Shown here: one piece after another, positions 37,520 through 45,859 of the stretch
Numbering within the stretch: position 1 is the stretch's first letter
Layout of the letters: every line of letters starts with the position of its first letter
DNA from: Posidoniimonas polymericola
GTDB lineage: Bacteria > Planctomycetota > Planctomycetia > Pirellulales > Lacipirellulaceae
DNA length: 64,000 nucleotides
NCBI RefSeq assembly: GCF_007859935.1
Contig: NZ_SJPO01000016.1
Coordinates: 20,872 to 84,871 of the forward strand
Direction of reading: 5' to 3'
Made by a program: the position numbers and the translations under genes
The notes under the pieces: model-generated
The model's database searches: none
Seen by the model: the letters and a program-made list of their open reading frames with translations, nothing else
Told to the model about the DNA's origin: nothing

Positions 37520-37633
37520 GGCTCGGGTCCCCGCAGGACGGGGCTGTTTTCGAACGGCGCAGCCAACTATGCTGTGGATTGCGCAGGTGCTTTTCTCTGG
37601 ACCGCTCTTCCCAGCAATCCGGCTGTCCCCACG

Positions 37634-39028
37634 ATGTTCTGCTTGTTCGCTATTCTGCTGTCGCTCTTGTTGCCACCGCTTGCAGTAGCCGAGGAGACGC
37701 TCAACAGAACGACGCTTCCGGGTCCGGTCGTCATCAACCCGAACGGTGGCTGGAGCTGGTTCGGCGACGAGCGGGCGGTGGTCGACGCCGACCGCAACCT
37801 GCTTTACGTCGGCTCGCTCGCCAACCGGGCAGGTTACGGCGGCCCTGAAAAGGACGGCGACGTCGAGGTGACGCGGGTCGACCTCTCCAGCGGCGAAGCG
37901 ACAACCGATGTGCTCCGTGACGCCCTGACCTCCTACGGCGGCGGCGACGACCACAACGTCCCCTCGCTGCTGCTGCTCCCCGACGGGCGGGTGCTGGCGG
38001 CGTACACCGGGCACAACAACAACTCGCAGACCTACTTCCGCACCTACGACCCCGACTCCCAGCAGTGGGACTCCGAACGCGTGTTCGACTGGAACGCCGC
38101 GATCCCGGGCGGCAGCACGTTCAACTGCACCTACAACAACCTGTTCTACCTGCCTGCCGATGGCGCCATCTACAACATCTCGCGAAATCACGAGCGGTGC
38201 CCCAACGCGATTGTCTCGCACGATATGGGGCAGACGTGGGAGTACGCCGGCCAGCTGGTGCGCGCCTCGGAGGCCGACGGCGCGACCGGGCTGTACGTTA
38301 ACGGCTACCTGAAGTACTCGCAGCGGGGCGACCGCGTCGACCTCATCGCAACCGAGCGTCACCCCCGCAACTTCAACAACAGCCTGTACCACGGCTACCT
38401 GGAGGGCGGCGTGCTGCACGCCGCCGATGGCAAGGCGGTCGACACTCAGCTCGACGCCGACGCCGCGGCCCAGGCGACCGACCTGACCCAGGTGTTCGCC
38501 GCCGGGACCAATGTCGACGGCGTCCCCATGACGCACTGCTGGATGCTCGACTTCGAACGCTTCGCCGACGGCGCGGTCGTCGCCCTGTTCAAGGCGCGCG
38601 TCGACGATTCGATTGAGGACCACCAGTTCTTCTACGGCGTCTTCCGCGACGGCCAATGGCGGGCCTTCCCCCTCGCCAGGGCGGGCGGGCGCCTGTTCCG
38701 CAACGAGGAGGACTACACCGGCCTGGCGGCGATCGATCCCAACGACCCCAGCACCGTGTACATCTCGACTTCGGTGGACCCTAACAGCAGCGACCGACTC
38801 GCGCACCACGAGCTGTTCCAGGGCCGCACGCCCGACGGCGGCAGATCTTGGCGGTGGCGGGCGGTGACCCACGACTCGAAGGCCGACAACCTCCGCCCCA
38901 TCATCCCGCGCTGGAAGCCGGGCCGGACCGCCCTGATCTGGAACCGCGGGACCATGCGGACCTCTCAGAACTACGATCAGCAGGTGGTGCTGCTGATCGA
39001 CCCGCTGCAGGATCCCTCGTCGCACTAG
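37634..39028 (+). CDS. Secreted BNR-4 repeat protein, possible polysaccharide lyase
   Basis: A 464-residue protein with a signal peptide (about residues 1-19) and a beta-propeller of the BNR-4 class, with repeated blades such as WSWFGDERAVVDAD, HDMGQTWEYAG and GRSWRWRAVTHD. Members of this class include ulvan lyases of families PL24 and PL25, so a lyase acting on algal sulfated polysaccharide is possible; sialidase-like hydrolase activity is another option. The ATG at 37634 places the signal peptide at the N-terminus. It opens a run of four carbohydrate-related genes. Confidence 0.75.
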   Translation: MFCLFAILLSLLLPPLAVAEETLNRTTLPGPVVINPNGGWSWFGDERAVVDADRNLLYVGSLANRAGYGGPEKDGDVEVTRVDLSSGEATTDVLRDALTSYGGGDDHNVPSLLLLPDGRVLAAYTGHNNNSQTYFRTYDPDSQQWDSERVFDWNAAIPGGSTFNCTYNNLFYLPADGAIYNISRNHERCPNAIVSHDMGQTWEYAGQLVRASEADGATGLYVNGYLKYSQRGDRVDLIATERHPRNFNNSLYHGYLEGGVLHAADGKAVDTQLDADAAAQATDLTQVFAAGTNVDGVPMTHCWMLDFERFADGAVVALFKARVDDSIEDHQFFYGVFRDGQWRAFPLARAGGRLFRNEEDYTGLAAIDPNDPSTVYISTSVDPNSSDRLAHHELFQGRTPDGGRSWRWRAVTHDSKADNLRPIIPRWKPGRTALIWNRGTMRTSQNYDQQVVLLIDPLQDPSSH

Positions 39029-39056
39029 AGCTCTCCTCAAGCTGTGTTCACACCTT

Positions 39057-39998
39057 ATGAAGCTGTTTTCTGCCATACTGCTAAGCTGGGCGGCGGTCGC
39101 CAACGCGGCCAACCCGATCATCACGGAGGTCTTCACCGCGGACCCCGCGCCGCTGGTTGTCGGCGACACCGTCTACTTGTACTGCGGTCAGGACGAGGCC
39201 AAGCCGGACGAGCACTACCGCATGTTCCGCTGGCTCTGCTTCTCGAGCCAGGACCTCAAGTCCTGGAAGCCGGAGGGCTCGCCGCTCGCGCCAAAGAACT
39301 TCGAGTGGGCCATGGGCGACGCCTGGGCCTCGCAGGTCATCGAGCGCGACGGCAGGTTCTACTTCTACGCCACGGTGCAGCACAACGAGTCGCACCACGG
39401 CAAGGCAATCGGCGTCGCGGTGTCCGATTCGCCTACCGGCCCCTTCGTTGACGCCCGCGGCTCGGCGCTCGTCACCAACGACATGACCAAGGCGACCCAG
39501 ATCAGCTGGGACGACATCGACCCTACCGTCTGGATCGACGACGACGGCCAGGCGTGGCTGTTCTGGGGCAACCAGAAGTGCTACTGGGCCCGACTGAAGC
39601 CGAACATGACCGAGCTCGACGGCGAGATCCACGTGATCCCGGACGAGCAGCTTGGCGCCTTCACCGAGGCGCCCTGGATCCACAAGCGGGGCGACACGTA
39701 CTACCTCTCGTACGCGACCGGCTTCCCGGAGAAGATCGCCTACTCGACCTCCAAGCAGTTGGTTGGGCCGTGGGAGCCCCGCGGGCTGCTCTCCGAGGGG
39801 GCCCCCAACAGCAACACGATCCACCAAGGCATCATCTCTTTCCAGGGCGCCGACTACTTCTTCTACCACAACGGCATGGTCCAGGCGCCCAATACCGGCG
39901 GCAGCTTCCGCCGCTCGGTCTGCATCGACCGCTTGTACTACGACGACAACGGCCTCATGAAACGCATCGTCCAGACCTCCGAAGGCCTCGACAACTAA
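39057..39998 (+). CDS. Secreted GH43-family glycoside hydrolase
   Basis: A 313-residue five-bladed propeller of GH43. The three catalytic acids are in place: Asp29 (TADPAPLV, base), Asp156 (DDIDPTVW, pKa modulator) and Glu205 (FTEAPW, acid). A short signal peptide (about residues 1-18) precedes the domain. GH43 enzymes are mostly arabinofuranosidases, xylosidases or arabinanases; the exact substrate cannot be read from sequence. It begins 28 bp after the BNR-4 gene. Confidence 0.92.
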   Translation: MKLFSAILLSWAAVANAANPIITEVFTADPAPLVVGDTVYLYCGQDEAKPDEHYRMFRWLCFSSQDLKSWKPEGSPLAPKNFEWAMGDAWASQVIERDGRFYFYATVQHNESHHGKAIGVAVSDSPTGPFVDARGSALVTNDMTKATQISWDDIDPTVWIDDDGQAWLFWGNQKCYWARLKPNMTELDGEIHVIPDEQLGAFTEAPWIHKRGDTYYLSYATGFPEKIAYSTSKQLVGPWEPRGLLSEGAPNSNTIHQGIISFQGADYFFYHNGMVQAPNTGGSFRRSVCIDRLYYDDNGLMKRIVQTSEGLDN

Positions 39999-40047
39999 TC
40001 GAAGTCAACTCCAACTACCCCGTGGCTCCTTAGGCAATAGCAAATAA

Positions 40048-41451
40048 ATGGGCATCAACCGACGCGGCTTCCTGGCTTCTACCGGCGCGGTCGCCGCCGC
40101 CAACCTGTTCCACACGGGCGTCTCGCTGGCGGCGCCGGCGACCGCCTCGCCCAACGAGCAGCCGGTGGTCGGCTTCATCGGGACCGGCATCCGGTTCCAC
40201 ACAGCGCTCGGCCATCAGGCAACCGCCCTCGGCCCCTGCGCCAAGATCGCCGACGTCGACGCCGCCCAGGCGGGCCGCGCCTGGCAGACCGTGATGGACC
40301 TGCACCGCGACCTCGGCCGGCCGATCGATATGACCGTGCACGAGGACTACCAGCGGGTCCTCGACGACAAGCACATCGATGTCGTGGTGGTAGGCTCGGC
40401 CGACCACTGGCACACCAAGCACGTCATCGACGCGGTCGACGCCGGCAAGGACGTCTACTGCGAGAAGCCCCTGACGCTGACCATCGCCGAGGGGCGGCAG
40501 ATCGAGGAGGCGATCGCCCGCACCGGCCGCATCGTGCAGGTCGGCACGCAGCAGCGGACCGAGTTTGGGCAGATGTTCACCACCGCCGCCGCGATGGTCC
40601 GCGACGGCCGCGTCGGCGGCGTCAAACGAGTGACCGTCTGCATCGGCGGTTCGCGCGACGCGGAGCCACTGCCGGTCACGGCCCCGCCAAAGCAGCTTAA
40701 TTGGGACAAGTGGCTCGGCCAGTGCCCGATGGTCGACTACCGTGAGTCTCCTACCATCACCGACACCAGCGGCTGGGGGGCGGGCCACCCGTTCAGCCGC
40801 ACCCACCACTACTTCCGCTGGTGGTACGAATACTCCGGCGGCAAGCTGACCGACTGGGGCGCCCACCACGTCGACATCGCGATGCTCGCGCTCGACAAGC
40901 AACGCGACGACATCGGGCATGTGAAGATCGAGCCGATCTCGGTCACCCACCCGGTCGAGTTCGTCGACGGCATGCCCGCCCAGGACGACCGCTTCAACGC
41001 CGCCACCGCGTTCAACGTGCGTTGCACGTTCGCCGACGGGATCGAGATGGACATCCGCGACAACGCCGTTGACGACCTCGGCTTCGACAACGGCGTCATG
41101 TTCACCGGCGACAAGGGCCGCTTCCTGGTGAACCGCGGCAAGCTGGTCGGCGCCCCGGTCGAGGCGCTCGGCGACCGGCCGCTGCCCGCGGACCCGTTCC
41201 AGACGCTCTACGGCCAGGCCAAACCGAAGTCGCACATGGACCACTTCTTCGACTGCGTGAAGTCCCGCACGCAGCCGATCTCGGACGTCCCCAGCCACAA
41301 CCGCATGCTGAACGTCTGCCACGCGGTCAACATCGCGATGCGGCTCGGACGCACGCTGACCTACGACCCGGCGACCCAGTCGTTTGTCGGCGACAAGCAG
41401 GCCAACTCGTTTGTCGCCCGTGAGCAGCGCAAGGGGTACGAAACGGCCTAG
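40048..41451 (+). CDS. TAT-exported Gfo/Idh/MocA-family oxidoreductase
   Basis: A 467-residue protein with a twin-arginine leader (NRRGFLAST) and the Gfo/Idh/MocA fold. The dinucleotide-binding region is VVGFIGTGIR, and the catalytic YCEKPLTL motif is at about residue 135. The C-terminal alpha/beta domain is typical. These enzymes oxidise sugars or sugar acids with bound NAD(P); in planctomycetes, multiple TAT-exported paralogues accompany glycoside hydrolases. The gene is between GH43 and GH172 on the same strand with gaps of about 50 bp. Confidence 0.92.
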   Translation: MGINRRGFLASTGAVAAANLFHTGVSLAAPATASPNEQPVVGFIGTGIRFHTALGHQATALGPCAKIADVDAAQAGRAWQTVMDLHRDLGRPIDMTVHEDYQRVLDDKHIDVVVVGSADHWHTKHVIDAVDAGKDVYCEKPLTLTIAEGRQIEEAIARTGRIVQVGTQQRTEFGQMFTTAAAMVRDGRVGGVKRVTVCIGGSRDAEPLPVTAPPKQLNWDKWLGQCPMVDYRESPTITDTSGWGAGHPFSRTHHYFRWWYEYSGGKLTDWGAHHVDIAMLALDKQRDDIGHVKIEPISVTHPVEFVDGMPAQDDRFNAATAFNVRCTFADGIEMDIRDNAVDDLGFDNGVMFTGDKGRFLVNRGKLVGAPVEALGDRPLPADPFQTLYGQAKPKSHMDHFFDCVKSRTQPISDVPSHNRMLNVCHAVNIAMRLGRTLTYDPATQSFVGDKQANSFVAREQRKGYETA

Positions 41452-41503
41452 CCCATGCGGCCCCAATCGGCTCATTTCTATTGATCCCCCAAGTGTGCTT
41501 GCC

Positions 41504-42667
41504 ATGAGATCGAGTCTGACGACGCTGTTGCTGTTTGTCTCGCTGGCGCCGACGACCGGTCCGGCCTCGGCGCAGCCGCCGGAGCCGCTCGCGCTGTACG
41601 ACCTCAGCACGCCGCTGGTGTCCCGGGCGGTCACGGCCGAAAACCCCACCGGCGAGCCGGGCGCCGGCGGCCAGGCGGCGAGCGCCCTCGGCCCCGGCCG
41701 GAAGGGCGCTCCCAATTTCAGGCTCCCCGCCGGCGAGACCCATCAGCTCTGCGACATTGAGGGAAACGGTTCGATCCGGCACATCTGGATGACCGGCTCC
41801 TGGCAGCAGGACGACCAGCGTAGGACTACGGTGCTCCGTTCGGTCGTCCTCCGCGGGTACTGGGACGGCCAGGAGCACCCCAGCATCGAGTGCCCCATCG
41901 GTGACTTCATGGGCGGCGCCCACAGCAAGTCGGTCGCCTACCAGTCGGCGGCCCACTCGGTCGGCGAGAGCGCCGCGTTCAACTTCTGGCTGCCGATGCC
42001 GTTTACCAGCCGCGCCCGCTTGACGATCACCAACGACAGCGACCTCGACGTCACCATCTACTACCAAGTCGACTACACCCTCGGCGACAACCACCCCGAC
42101 AACGTTGGGCGGATGCACGCCAACTTCCGCCGCGCGAACCCCACCACGCCCGGCGAGGACTTCGAACTCCTCCCCAAGCGGACCGGCAAGGGCCGCTTCC
42201 TCGGCGCCGTGATGGGCGTCCGCACGCTGCACCCCGGCTGGTGGGGCGAAGGCGAGATGAAGGCCTACCTCGACGGCGACGACAAGCTGCCTACCATCTG
42301 CGGCACCGGCAGCGAGGACTACGTCGGCCTCTCGTACGGCATGCAAAACACCACCCACCGCTACCACGGCTGCAGCCTGCTTGAGAAATCGAAGGCCAAG
42401 TTCCCGCAGCTCGATATCCCCCAGAACGAAACCGTCGAGACGCCCGCCGAGTACATCTCGATGTACCGCTGGCACCTCCCCGACCCGATCTACTGGAAGA
42501 CGGAGTGCCGGATCACGATCCAGCAGATCGGCTGCTGCTACTACGAACGCGACGACGACTGGTCCACCGCGTCGTTCTGGTACGAGCCGGTCCCCAGCGA
42601 GCCGCTCGGCCCGTTCCCCTCGAACGAGGATCGAACCGCCGACCTGGCGCCGCTGCTCGACCCGTAG
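41504..42667 (+). CDS. Secreted DUF2961 / GH172-family protein
   Basis: A 387-residue protein with a signal peptide (about residues 1-23) and the DUF2961 fold, now known as glycoside hydrolase family 172. Visible features are GNGSIRHIWMTG, IECPIGDFMGG and CGTGSEDYVGLSYGMQN, where the Glu residues of GH172 lie. Characterised members include difructose-anhydride synthase/hydrolase and D-arabinofuranosidase. Next to a GH43 enzyme this points to an arabinose- or fructose-containing glycan, by inference. The 164-bp repeat starts 36 bp downstream. Confidence 0.9.
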   Translation: MRSSLTTLLLFVSLAPTTGPASAQPPEPLALYDLSTPLVSRAVTAENPTGEPGAGGQAASALGPGRKGAPNFRLPAGETHQLCDIEGNGSIRHIWMTGSWQQDDQRRTTVLRSVVLRGYWDGQEHPSIECPIGDFMGGAHSKSVAYQSAAHSVGESAAFNFWLPMPFTSRARLTITNDSDLDVTIYYQVDYTLGDNHPDNVGRMHANFRRANPTTPGEDFELLPKRTGKGRFLGAVMGVRTLHPGWWGEGEMKAYLDGDDKLPTICGTGSEDYVGLSYGMQNTTHRYHGCSLLEKSKAKFPQLDIPQNETVETPAEYISMYRWHLPDPIYWKTECRITIQQIGCCYYERDDDWSTASFWYEPVPSEPLGPFPSNEDRTADLAPLLDP

Positions 42668-42702
42668 CCGCACGCGTCATCCGCGCGACTTTTGCCCCCG
42701 CT

Positions 42703-42866
42703 GAGTTTTGTCCCCTGTAGCGACATCGATTCATAGGGACAAAAGTCGTAGCCCGTTTCGGGCCCTGCATTCCCTAAGCCCCAACAATACAACACGTTGT
42801 GGCGACCGCCGTGTTAGCGGCCGTCGGACTTTTGTCCGATTCTGCACGCTTCAGGGGACAAAACTC
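42703..42866 (-). repeat. 164-bp composite inverted-repeat element, copy 2
   Basis: Opposite orientation to copy 1. It is bounded by a perfect 13-bp inverted repeat, GAGTTTTGTCCCC (42703-42715) and GGGGACAAAACTC (42854-42866). Internal parts are GGGACAAAAGTC (42736-42747) and GGACTTTTGTCC (42826-42837). An extra related motif GCGACTTTTGCCCCC sits just outside at 42685-42699. Length and module order equal those of 26896-27059. Confidence 0.85.
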
Positions 42867-43299
42867 TCGCGTGGCGTACTATTGATCCCTGCGCCGCCAA
42901 TGGACCGAGGCCGACCAACGCAAGGCCGGTTTCCGTGTGAGCAGGCTCAATGCGGCGGGTTCATTCGCCGCGCAGCCATGAATAGCTAGTTCCCCGCGCG
43001 GTCGAAGCCCCGTGCCCAACCACTATTGGATCACAGGGCGTGGCATATTTCGATTGAAAACCGGTGAGAAGGCGGCATCGACGGGGCTGGGATCGCAGCC
43101 GATTGCGATTGAAAAACCGGACGCCAACGCTTGCCGGCTCGATGTTTCACGGAGGAACAACTACGAACACCGATTGCCATCAATCGGTGGCGACAATTGT
43201 TCCGCGAGCAAAACTCAGGGGCGCAGACGCTACCTGCTCGGCCGCAATTAGCCGCCAGACCCGAATCGCTGTCGGAACCGGTCGCAAGCCTCTATCCGC
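42867..43299. other. Intergenic region downstream of the RT gene (433 bp)
   Basis: No gene was recognised. It contains a perfect 8-bp hairpin with a CCAT loop (ACCGATTG / CAATCGGT, 43169-43188) and two copies of CGATTGAAAA(A)CCGG (43051-43064 and 43106-43120). The composition is lower in GC than the flanking genes, which fits an acquired or decayed stretch. Confidence 0.45.
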
Positions 43300-44706
43300 T
43301 TACCCCCATTCAATCTGCTCGAACACCCGCCGCAGCTTGGCCGCCTGCCGCGCGCAGGCCATCTCGACGAACGCGATCCGGCCGCCCAGGTGCGCTCGGA
43401 AGTCGGTGTGGCCGGTGTGGTTCTGGCTGGCGGGGCCGTGGCGCACGCAGTTCGTTAGTACGGCTTTGAGGCGGTCGCGTTCCGCGCGGCTGACGGCGGG
43501 CTGCGCGTTGACGACCAGCCCCGCGATGCGTTGCTGCTGGGCGGTGGGCATCACGCGGGTCTTGTGGTGGTTGACGCGGTAGCCTTCCTCCAGGGCAATC
43601 GCCGCGGCGTGCGTGCGGAAGCGGTGCACCGAGCGTGCGAACTCGGCGCCGCCGCTGAAGGCGAGGTCGTCGGCGTAGCGGGTGTACACGCCGCCCGCCG
43701 CTGCCGCCAGGCCGGCCAGCCGGCAGTCGAGGCGGTACGCACACAGGTTGGCTAGGGCAGGAGAGGTCGGCGCGCCCTGCGGCAGGTGCGGCTGCGCGTA
43801 GCGGGCCCGCTGCAGCGCTGCCCGCCAGTCTCGTGCTGAGTCCGGGGAGAACACAGCCGCGGGCGCCGTGTTGGTGCAGAGCCCGGTCAGCAGGTCGGCC
43901 ACCGCCTCGGGGTAGCCGAGCGAGCGGAACAGGGCGTTCACCTGGGCGGCCGGCGTCGACGGGAAGAAGTCCTCCAGGTCGAGCTTGAGCACCACGCGTT
44001 GCCCAGAGTGGGGGGCGGCAAACGTGCGGATCGAACGCCCCGGGCGGAAGCCGTGCGCGGCGTCGTGCGGCGGGACGTGGTGTAGGATCTCTGCCAGCAG
44101 TCGCCGCTGGACCGCCTTCAGGCGGGGCTTGGGCGCCTCGATCAGGCGGGTGGCGCCGAACCGCTTGGCCAGCGCTCGGTAGTGGTAGTGCCGCAGCGGC
44201 CCGCGGCGCCGCCGGCGCTCCCACCCGCGGACATCGGCCAGCCAGGCGAGTTGCTGGGGTGGGGTGTCGAGCCAGCCGGCGAGCTGGCCCGGCGTCCGCA
44301 GCCGGGCGACCGGCCACGCCTGAGCCGCGGGGAAGGGGCAGAACTCGACCGGGTCGTGCACGCGGCTGACGGCGGCTGCGTCGTGCCGCGCCGCGTAGAC
44401 ACGGAACCGCTCGTCGAGCAGCAGGAAGTCGGCGATGTGGTCGGCACGGGGCCTTGGTCCATAGGCGAACTCGGCCTCGACCCGCCACGCCAGCGGACGC
44501 AGCCAACGGTAGCGACGGCCGAGCGTCCGCTCGCCGCAGCCCACGAGCCGGTCGGCGGTCAGCGGACCGGCCGCAAACGCCGCGGCCAGCGCGCGGGCGA
44601 CGCTCTGGATGTCGGTCTCCACGCGGAAGGGGTCCCCTCGTAGTCGTAAGCGACGCAAAACATACGGCGGGACGCCCAACGAGTCTGGTCTGGCGTGAGG
44701 AATCAT
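43300..44706 (-). CDS. Retron-type reverse transcriptase
   Basis: A 468-residue reverse transcriptase. The RT core (about residues 170-440) has the catalytic aspartate motif KLDLEDFFPS (Asp243), LPQGAPTSPALANL (308-321), the YADD box (344-347 in YTRYADDLAF) and a late GLVVN (396-400), which corresponds to the VTGLVVN motif of retron RTs. The segment PPHDAAHGFRPGRSI and the overall order resemble the myxobacterial Mx162-type retron RTs as I recall them. There is no maturase or endonuclease domain. A 170-residue N-terminal part without a recognised family precedes the core. The start at 44706 is chosen by length; no clear ribosome-binding site supports it. A candidate template RNA overlaps the 5' flank. 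Confidence 0.88.
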   Translation of the reverse strand: MIPHARPDSLGVPPYVLRRLRLRGDPFRVETDIQSVARALAAAFAAGPLTADRLVGCGERTLGRRYRWLRPLAWRVEAEFAYGPRPRADHIADFLLLDERFRVYAARHDAAAVSRVHDPVEFCPFPAAQAWPVARLRTPGQLAGWLDTPPQQLAWLADVRGWERRRRRGPLRHYHYRALAKRFGATRLIEAPKPRLKAVQRRLLAEILHHVPPHDAAHGFRPGRSIRTFAAPHSGQRVVLKLDLEDFFPSTPAAQVNALFRSLGYPEAVADLLTGLCTNTAPAAVFSPDSARDWRAALQRARYAQPHLPQGAPTSPALANLCAYRLDCRLAGLAAAAGGVYTRYADDLAFSGGAEFARSVHRFRTHAAAIALEEGYRVNHHKTRVMPTAQQQRIAGLVVNAQPAVSRAERDRLKAVLTNCVRHGPASQNHTGHTDFRAHLGGRIAFVEMACARQAAKLRRVFEQIEWG

Positions 44707-44717
44707 GCACCGGAGGG

Positions 44718-44838
44718 CATGGCGCCTCACGCGACGAACGTCGAACCCTTCAACCTCCCCTGGGGTAGCCCCAGAGAGCCGAGCCGCGGACGAACCAACG
44801 ATCAGCAAGCTTGAGGCGTCCCGCCGCGTGGCGCCATG
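44718..44838 (-). ncRNA. Candidate retron msr-msd RNA region
   Basis: Read on the RT strand, CATGGCGCCACGC (44838-44826) and GCGTGAGGCGCCATG (44732-44718) are inverted copies that pair over 13 bases with a two-base bulge, and they bound 121 nt ending 12 bp before the RT start codon. Such a pair fits the a1/a2 repeats that flank retron msr-msd RNAs. Inside are a CTGGGG-CTA-CCCCAG hairpin and a CGAC-GTTC-GTCG hairpin. The branching guanosine and msd boundaries were not identified. The pairing could also be a chance GC-rich inverted repeat. Confidence 0.35.
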
Positions 44839-45135
44839 GTAGCACAGCCGGCGACGGCGGGCGAATGTGGCCTCTGACCGTGGACATCGGTTTGGCGTGC
44901 ACTCGGCGCGGCCCCAGGAACCCAATTTCAGGGCCCCGCTAGCGCCGCCTTGATCACGCCGCTCCGAGCCTTCGCGGCAAGGCGCCTGCCGCGTCTCTAA
45001 CCTCGCGATGACTTCGGAGCGTAGGCGAAGGAGAACGAAGAGTGTAGGATGCGATCGACGCATGCCGGCAAAGCAGCCTAGACTCAATCGGAGGCTGCCT
45101 CCTTGTCTCAAGATCATCGACCCATGGCATTCGAA
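44839..45135. other. Intergenic region upstream of the candidate retron RNA
   Basis: About 300 bp between the candidate retron RNA and the divergent SASA-type esterase. It must hold both promoters. An open frame continuous with the RT extends through it, but its composition (Arg/Cys-rich, no family) does not look coding. Confidence 0.4.
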
Positions 45136-45846
45136 ATGAAGACGCTGTGCCTTGCGTGGCTTGTAGTTCTTGAGTTTGGCGTATCACTGAACGCGGCCGA
45201 GAATCACCTGCTTATCCTTTCCGGCCAGTCGAACATGGAAAGGCTCGACCCGGGCCTGAGCTTCACGCCAACAGTCGAAGCCGCTTTCGGCAGGGAACGC
45301 GTCGTTGTCGTAAAGGACGCCCAAAGCGGGCAGCCGATCCGTCGATGGTATAAGGGGTGGAAGCCCGCTCACGGCGCCCCTCCAGGTTCAACTGGCGACC
45401 TCTACGACCGGTTGATGCAGCAGGTTCACGAAGCGATCCAGGAGCGGCGTTTCGATACCGTTACGCTTGTGTGGATGCAGGGTGAGCGGGACGCCAAAGA
45501 GCAGCATGGCGAGGTCTACGCGGAGAGCCTCAGGGGGCTGGTCGATCAGCTATCCAAGGACCTCGGGCGAGACCACGTCAATCTTGTGATCGGACGGCTT
45601 AGTGACTTTGACCTGAGCAACACAAGGTACCGGCACTGGACGGTCGTTCGAGATGCTCAAGTAGAGGTTGCCGAAAGCGACCCACACGCAGCGTGGGTCG
45701 ATACGGACGACCTGAACGACGGCCTGAGCAAGAAGGGCAAGCTGCTCAAGAACGACCTGCACTACACGCCCGACGGGTACAAGATCCTGGGCGAGCGGTT
45801 TGCGGAGCAAGCGATCAAGCTCATTCAGGAAGAGCCCCAGCCCTAA
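45136..45846 (+). CDS. Secreted SGNH/SASA-type carbohydrate esterase
   Basis: A 236-residue protein with a signal peptide (about residues 1-20) and the SASA (sialate O-acetylesterase-like) fold. The catalytic serine is in SGQSNM (about residues 30-35), and the Asp-His pair is in NDLHYTPDGYKILG near the C-terminus. A middle WMQGERDAKEQ block is also characteristic. It probably removes acetyl groups from polysaccharides. An ATG at 45124 would add four residues. The gene is convergent with PhoD, with 13 bp between the stops. Confidence 0.88.
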   Translation: MKTLCLAWLVVLEFGVSLNAAENHLLILSGQSNMERLDPGLSFTPTVEAAFGRERVVVVKDAQSGQPIRRWYKGWKPAHGAPPGSTGDLYDRLMQQVHEAIQERRFDTVTLVWMQGERDAKEQHGEVYAESLRGLVDQLSKDLGRDHVNLVIGRLSDFDLSNTRYRHWTVVRDAQVEVAESDPHAAWVDTDDLNDGLSKKGKLLKNDLHYTPDGYKILGERFAEQAIKLIQEEPQP

Positions 45847-45859
45847 GCCCAGACGGCGT

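Noticed and set aside
36350..39169. 939-codon open frame antisense to the barrel and BNR-4 genes
   Set aside because: Antisense shadow across two well-supported genes; low-complexity Val/Gly/Arg/Asp composition.
43051..43120. Two copies of CGATTGAAAA(A)CCGG 55 bp apart that recall a CRISPR repeat end
   Set aside because: Only two short imperfect copies, no full-length repeat, no further spacers and no cas genes.
43300..44706. Diversity-generating retroelement or group II intron RT
   Set aside because: No maturase or endonuclease domain, no TR/VR repeat pair and no accessory Avd gene were seen; the VVN and QGAPTSP motifs fit retron-type RTs better.
44707..45117. Long N-terminal extension of the RT (to 45117)
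   Set aside because: The added 137 residues are Arg/Cys-rich and overlap the candidate RNA and the divergent promoter region; 468 residues agree better with known retron RTs.
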